Below, one piece after another: positions 59,386 through 64,000 of a stretch of 64,000 bases of DNA (the stretch's first letter is position 1; each line of letters starts with the position of its first letter). The position numbers and the translations under genes were made by a program. This DNA comes from Obelidium mucronatum. Its lineage: Eukaryota; Chytridiomycota; Chytridiomycetes; Chytridiales; Chytriomycetaceae. The stretch spans positions 279,225 through 343,224 of the forward strand of contig JAIVFH010000027.1 in NCBI GenBank assembly GCA_025765595.1. The letters are read 5' to 3'. The notes under the pieces were generated by a model, which saw only the letters and a program-made list of their open reading frames with translations, searched no databases and had not been told where the DNA came from.

Positions 59386-61987
59386 ATGAAAATCACAATC
59401 TCCTCGTCAGTCAAACGATTCGCGATACTATGCGTTTCTGTATTTTGCATGATTGGATCGGGCTCGGTTTTCGCATTTTCCGTTGTTGCGAGTCAGTTGC
59501 AGACTGCCTTCAGTTATAACTCCTCGGATCTGAATGTGGTGTCTGGAGTGGGATTCGCGGCTCTCTACCTTGTAAATGAAGATACTTTCTCTGAACGTTC
59601 CGGGAATCTTGAACTGATCCGTTTTGATTTTTTTTTTTTATTCATCATAGCCATTTCTGTTTATTGGGCCGATTTATGATGCGGCATGGTCCGCAGTGGA
59701 CATTGGTGTTGGCAATTGTGACTTATTCGGGAGGATACATGCTCATTTGGGCGGCATACGTAGGTATGATAACTGGATCAGTTCTTGCAGGTCTCTGTGT
59801 ATTACTTTTTTGTTGGAATTGGTTCAACAGCCGCCTATATGGCAGTAATTGGAGTGAATGTTGGGAACTTTACACCGAAAGCAGCAGGAAAGGTGACTAT
59901 CGAATATCTTGAAAGAAAGATATATTTTTTAACTCGTGTTTGACATTCTACTAAAGGTGACTGGATTCCTCCATTTGTTTTATGCTGTTGCTGGAAGCAT
60001 CTATAGTTCAGTGTTCAGTACCTCGTACACCACAAATGTTGCCGGTTATATAATCTTCTTGGCCGTATCTGTGGGGGCTTCTGCGTTTCTGTCTATATTT
60101 ACTACTATTCCGATACCATTGGAAGATTTTGCATCAACAAAACACCAAATCGAGCCAGACAAGAGCTCCTCCATCGTAATTTCAACAGAGCCCACATCTC
60201 GCCAGCATTCCCAATTCCAAAGCAACGGCAGACAACCTTCGAATCTGAATCCAATTGCATCTGCATCAACCCTGGACGAATTTAAATCTCTGGAATCAAT
60301 CCGTCTCTCGCCAGAACCATCCAGAAACATTACAGTAACGGCTTCGAAAAATGGAATGGTGCCCCTGAAACCAAACTATAAACAAATGCCGGCATTGATT
60401 CACTCCTCACATGCATCTCTAACGGCTTTGAACAGGAAACCAACAATGGCAAAAGAAGTAAGGAAAGTCATTGTTGCTCAGAAGATGATGCCCCAAACCG
60501 CCAAACCGTCTCGGTTTCAAAATGTCATTACGGCAGAAGAAACGGGTGGTGGTGGTGACGAAGAAAAGGGGGCTCCAAAAAATGAGGATACTGTCAAAAA
60601 TGCTGCTGCAAAGAAGGTTCAGTTCCAAGTCATTGCCTCCATGGCTTCAAAACAGGCAAGTCGAACTCAAACGGCGCCAAGCAAAAACCCATCCGACTCT
60701 TCAAAGCCACAAAACAAGCTGATGATATTTTCAGATGACAATTTGAATGAATCATTGCCGAGTGGGGGAATGCCGCTCTTGCCCAAGCAGCAAGATGCAA
60801 GGAGATTAAGCATCGAGAGCAGACCTGTGACAGCAGAATCATATCAATCAAAAGCGACGAGCGCTGGGCTGTTTTCAGCAACCTCTTTACAATGGATTCA
60901 AGATGACATTATGAAATCGAAACGAGCGAAAACACCACAAACAATTAGAAGCGGAAAAAACATGTCGAATTCTAGTCTTCAAAGACTAAACTCAGTTAGT
61001 AGGGGTCCTTCTGTCCGTCCATGTATGCCTGGAGGGCACCACGACGAAGCCGCCATATCTCGCATGACAAGCGTTAAAAAAAAGATATCGCCAACACAAA
61101 CGCAGCAAGTGACACTTGAATCAGAACAAATGTTGGGGTCCATGAGTACAGATGACTTCTCTGACATTCACGAAGAGCTGGTTTCAGCATGGGATATTTT
61201 AAAGTCCCCAGTGTTCTGGCTCTATGCATGCACATGTATTTTCCAGCAAGGAACTGCATATATGACGAACGTTTCCTCAATTCTTTATTCGATATACAGT
61301 CTTACAAACACTCAGACCGAAATTAATGACATGACAACACGCCATGTTACATACATGTCTCTATTCCAGGCAGGCGCCATGTTTAGTTTTGGGGTACTAT
61401 CGGATTATTTGGAGTCTCTGCATATTGTTTGGTTGGATCGAACTGTACTTATGTTCTTGTCGCAATTGATTCTGTTTGCCCCCAATGTGGTCTTGATGAC
61501 GAGTGACACCTCTGATGGAGCTATTCTATTTTGTTCAATTTGTACGGGGTTGGGGTTTGGAGCGAGTAGCTGCTTGCTCCCAATTTTGACGCAGGATTTC
61601 TTTGGACTTCAGTTTTTCGTGAGTCTTTTTTTTTTTGTCTTTTTTTTTTTTGTAAGGCCTTTTTATATACTAATACGTCATTTGAATTTTAAAAAAAAGG
61701 GAACCGCCGTTGGATTTGCAATGACGGGTGTACCAATTGGGATCTTGCTCTGTAATTCAATCTTTGGAATCTTGTATGATAAACAACTGGCGACCCAGAA
61801 CGCAACTGCAATTACATCATCTATTACTTGTTACGGAAGCATTTGCTACCAGCAATCGTTCCAAGTGTTTACTGGAATACAAACGATTGCGGTGGTGACA
61901 TCACTGTTGCTTTTGTTGTTGCGTTTGAAGCAGCGATACGCGCATCGACACGAACATCACAAGAGTTTGGAAGAGTTAAATACTTGA
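59386..61987 (+). CDS. MFS transporter (nodulin-like / Mch1-type) with long cytoplasmic loop
   Basis: Exons 59386-59571, about 59650-59892, 59957-61618 and 61700-61987. The first half has about six hydrophobic spans (FAILCVSVFCMIGSGSVFAF, GFAALYL, LVLAIVTYSGGYMLIW, GFLHLFYAVAGSIYSSVF). A ~370-residue charged, Ser/Lys-rich cytoplasmic loop follows, then the second half (FWLYACTCIFQQGTAYMTNVSSILY, VLMFLSQLILFAPNVVLM, GFAMTGVPIGILLCN). The GPIYD...RHGPQW loop between spans 2 and 3 is the MFS signature. Two +1 breaks: 59681 (extra G in ATGCGG) and the T run 59806-59811. Removing each gives continuous GPIYDRHGPQWT and LLFVGIGSTAAYM. Substrate unknown; monocarboxylates are the usual guess for relatives. 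Confidence 0.8.
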
Positions 61988-62073
61988 ATATTATTATCAA
62001 AGTATTCTTATATATTCATATAATATAAACCAAAAAACCCATACATGCAGTAAAAAAAAATAAAAAATAAAAC

Positions 62074-63326
62074 ATGACTCAACCAACTCCAACCCAACCA
62101 ACTCCCATTAGAGCCTTAGAGTTCTTTTGTGGAATCGGTGGCCTGCATTACGGACTTCAGTATAGCCAGAAGGACTTGGATGACCAAGGCAGAAACCCCA
62201 TCAAAGTAGTCGCCGCCTTCGACATCAACCACGTAACGAACGAAATCTACGCACACAACTTTGGAGAGTCTCCACTCCAAACAGCCATAGAGAAACTCAC
62301 TGCGAAAAACCTGGATAAATACAAAGCCAACACATGGCTACTCTCACCGCCGTGTCAGCCTTTCACACGCGTGTGAAAGAAGCTCGATGATCAAGATGCG
62401 CGGTCCAAAGGCCTGTTACATCTCATAAAGCTTCTGCCAACGCTGGGTCATCCGCCTGACTTTATTTTGCTGGAGAATGTGCTCAACTTTGAGGTTTCAC
62501 GATCACGAGATTTACTCGTGAGTATGTTGTCAAAGATGGGGTATGAATTTGAGGAGTGGTTGTTGAGTCCGTTGCAGTTTGGAATTCCAAATGACAGGAA
62601 GCGGTATTATCTGACGGCCAAGAGGAGGATTGAGGGAGAAACCATCGTAGTAAATGACACTGATGAAGAAGTGCAAGTGGATTTGAAGCTGAAAACGGAA
62701 TGGGAGCATCCAGTTCCGCCTACAGAAGAACTGTCGAAATACTTGGACAAAGGATTGATGGGGAAGATTGGGGGCTCAACACCACACATGCCCTCCTCGA
62801 AGCATTCTGCCGCAAAGAATTCTGAGACTAATAACGTTGTTGGGAATGATGTTGAGGCCCTGAAGATTCCCGAATCATTTGTAAAGAAACGGAAATTCAT
62901 AAGTGACGGATATGTTGTTGGTCCGGCGGAAAAGAAGTCTGCTTGTTTTACGAAAGCTTATGGGCATCACTGGGATCGGTGCGGGATCGTTTTTGCAGAC
63001 AAAGGGATTCGATGTTAGTTGCTTGCTTCCTTGTCAATGATTTGTTGTGTTGCTGAATCGGTTTTATTTCAGATTGAGAAGAATTTGGAGAATCCAGTGG
63101 ATGCAGTTGAGACTTATGGTCTTCGCTTTTTCAGCCCGACAGAAGTAGCAGCGACTTCACGGATTTCCAGTTCCTACTGAAAACAGCAGGTGCAACGAAT
63201 GAGCTGGGCATGACGCCTTTTACATTTCCGCCTTCTACTACGCTTATACAACGATATCGCGTGTTGGGAAACAGTTTAAACGTGGTGGTCATTGGCGAAT
63301 TGCTCAAAAAAGCTGTCTTTAATTAA
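62074..63326 (+). CDS. TRDMT1: DNMT2-type tRNA (cytosine-5) methyltransferase with in-frame stop and frame breaks
   Basis: Family enzymes methylate C38 of tRNA-Asp. Motif I (LEFFCGIGGLHYGL), the catalytic motif IV with its Cys (SPPCQPFTR), ENV in motif VI (LLENVLNFE), and QFGIPNDRKRYYLTAKR (motif VIII) are all present; RFFSPTEVA and RYRVLGNSLNVVVIGEL (motifs IX-X) close the gene. A TGA at 62374-62376 stands in frame two codons after FTR, where the family has Gly (FTRxG), and the frame continues open behind it. An intron at 63014-63072 fits if one G of 63004-63006 is extra (GFD joined to IEKNLENP). Two further +1 shifts near 63152 and 63189-63190 precede motif X. Could be a pseudogene or heavy sequence error. 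Confidence 0.8.
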
Positions 63327-63361
63327 AAGAACTCTGCATGCTGACAAACTGAAATAAAGTA

Positions 63362-64000
63362 ATGAAGTTTCTGCGTCCGTCTGCGCTTTTGCTTCAACAA
63401 TCTTTTTTACCTCGCCTTCATTTCCACACAATGTCTGCAAACCTGAAGAAGCCTTTGGTCTGGATCGATCTGTAAGGATATCAGCACAACGCAAATGCAG
63501 AGCAAGCACTAATTGAATTTGAAACGAAGCGAAATGAGTGGATTGGACCTCAGAAAGGACAAGATCCTGGAGATTGCTTGCATCATTACAGATGGAGATC
63601 TCAATATTATCGCAGAGAGTCCGGATTTGATTATTCGTACAGATAAAGGACTTTTGGATTCTATGGACGAATGGTGTGTCGAACATCATGGCCAGGTACT
63701 GCACTTGGACTTTCGGTAACCCGAACCAATCTTAACAAGCAAAAGCAAAAACAACCAAACAAAAAAGTCAGGCCTACACAAGCAGCCATTGACTCTAAGC
63801 TGTCAATGCAAGATGTTGAATCAGAAATCTTGACCTTCATCAAAAAGCACATTCCAAACAGAAATGTGGGCGTTCTTGCGGGAAACTCAGTTCATATGGA
63901 CAAGGAATTCTTGAGAAAGGATATGCCCAATCTTCTTGCACATTTACACTACAGACTTGTGGATGTTAGTACAATCAAGGAGCTGATGGCACGTTGGAAA
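63362..64000 (+). CDS. REX2: Oligoribonuclease (DEDDh exonuclease), 3' truncated by window end
   Basis: Degrades 2-5 nt RNA oligomers in mitochondria and cytosol. Exons 63362-63471, 63530-63695 and about 63769 to the window end; introns of 58 and about 73 nt. The N-terminus ([24 protein letters not shown]) looks like a mitochondrial presequence, with a second Met for a cytosolic form. [22 protein letters not shown] carries the first Asp/Glu pair of the DEDD site (split by intron 1), and [11 protein letters not shown] and [17 protein letters not shown] carry the second-Asp region. The join after EHHGQ is one base out of register in the reading I prefer (SGLTQAAI expected), so exon 3's border is uncertain. 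Confidence 0.85.

Noticed and set aside
59765..59791. A 27-nt intron in the MFS gene
   Set aside because: Too short; reading through and removing one T from the T run at 59806-59811 restores the conserved sequence.

Overview
This is nuclear DNA of a fungus, most likely an early-diverging zoosporic (chytrid-type) species. The evidence is dense protein-coding DNA on both strands, many 45-110 nt GT-AG introns, fungal families (fungalysin M36, RIB1, Ypk/Gad8-type AGC kinase, DUSP, tandem CCCH protein), a cobalamin-dependent methionine synthase (absent from most Dikarya), a DNMT2-type methyltransferase and a large coiled-coil protein that may be ciliary. I cannot name a species. I saw no rRNA, tRNA, CRISPR array or transposon.

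Layout. 0-19 kb: the tail of a KA1-domain kinase, then four paralogues of an unrecognised multi-pass membrane protein family (934-3259, 10176-13227, 13331-15149, 16041-19021). Between them lie a membrane thioredoxin-like protein, a membrane-tethered bacterial-type solute-binding protein, a hypothetical protein, two head-to-tail RIB1 genes (GTP cyclohydrolase II) and a small secreted Cys-rich protein. 19-31.5 kb: a type II membrane protein, a dual-specificity phosphatase, an F-box protein, a fatty-acid desaturase, a fungalysin protease and an isoprenylcysteine-methyltransferase-like enzyme. 31.5-43.5 kb: an ~8.2 kb multi-exon coiled-coil gene (minus), divergent from a quinone oxidoreductase, then a TTP-type CCCH protein. 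44-64 kb: an AGC kinase, methionine synthase, a RING membrane protein, a DMAC1-like protein, a MARK-type kinase divergent from a CAMK-like kinase, UDP-glucose 4-epimerase, an MFS transporter, a DNMT2 homologue and the 5' part of an oligoribonuclease gene.

Genes are mostly unlinked housekeeping functions. The clear local organisation is the membrane-family cluster and the RIB1 tandem pair. Two divergent gene pairs have only 34 and 35 bp between start codons, and several genes begin with a strikingly GC-rich 5' segment.

A caution for any user: at least ten genes carry reading-frame breaks that are almost all single extra bases, mostly in short homopolymers. This looks like uncorrected insertion error in the assembly rather than mass pseudogenisation, so the affected proteins should be read as joined products across the break.
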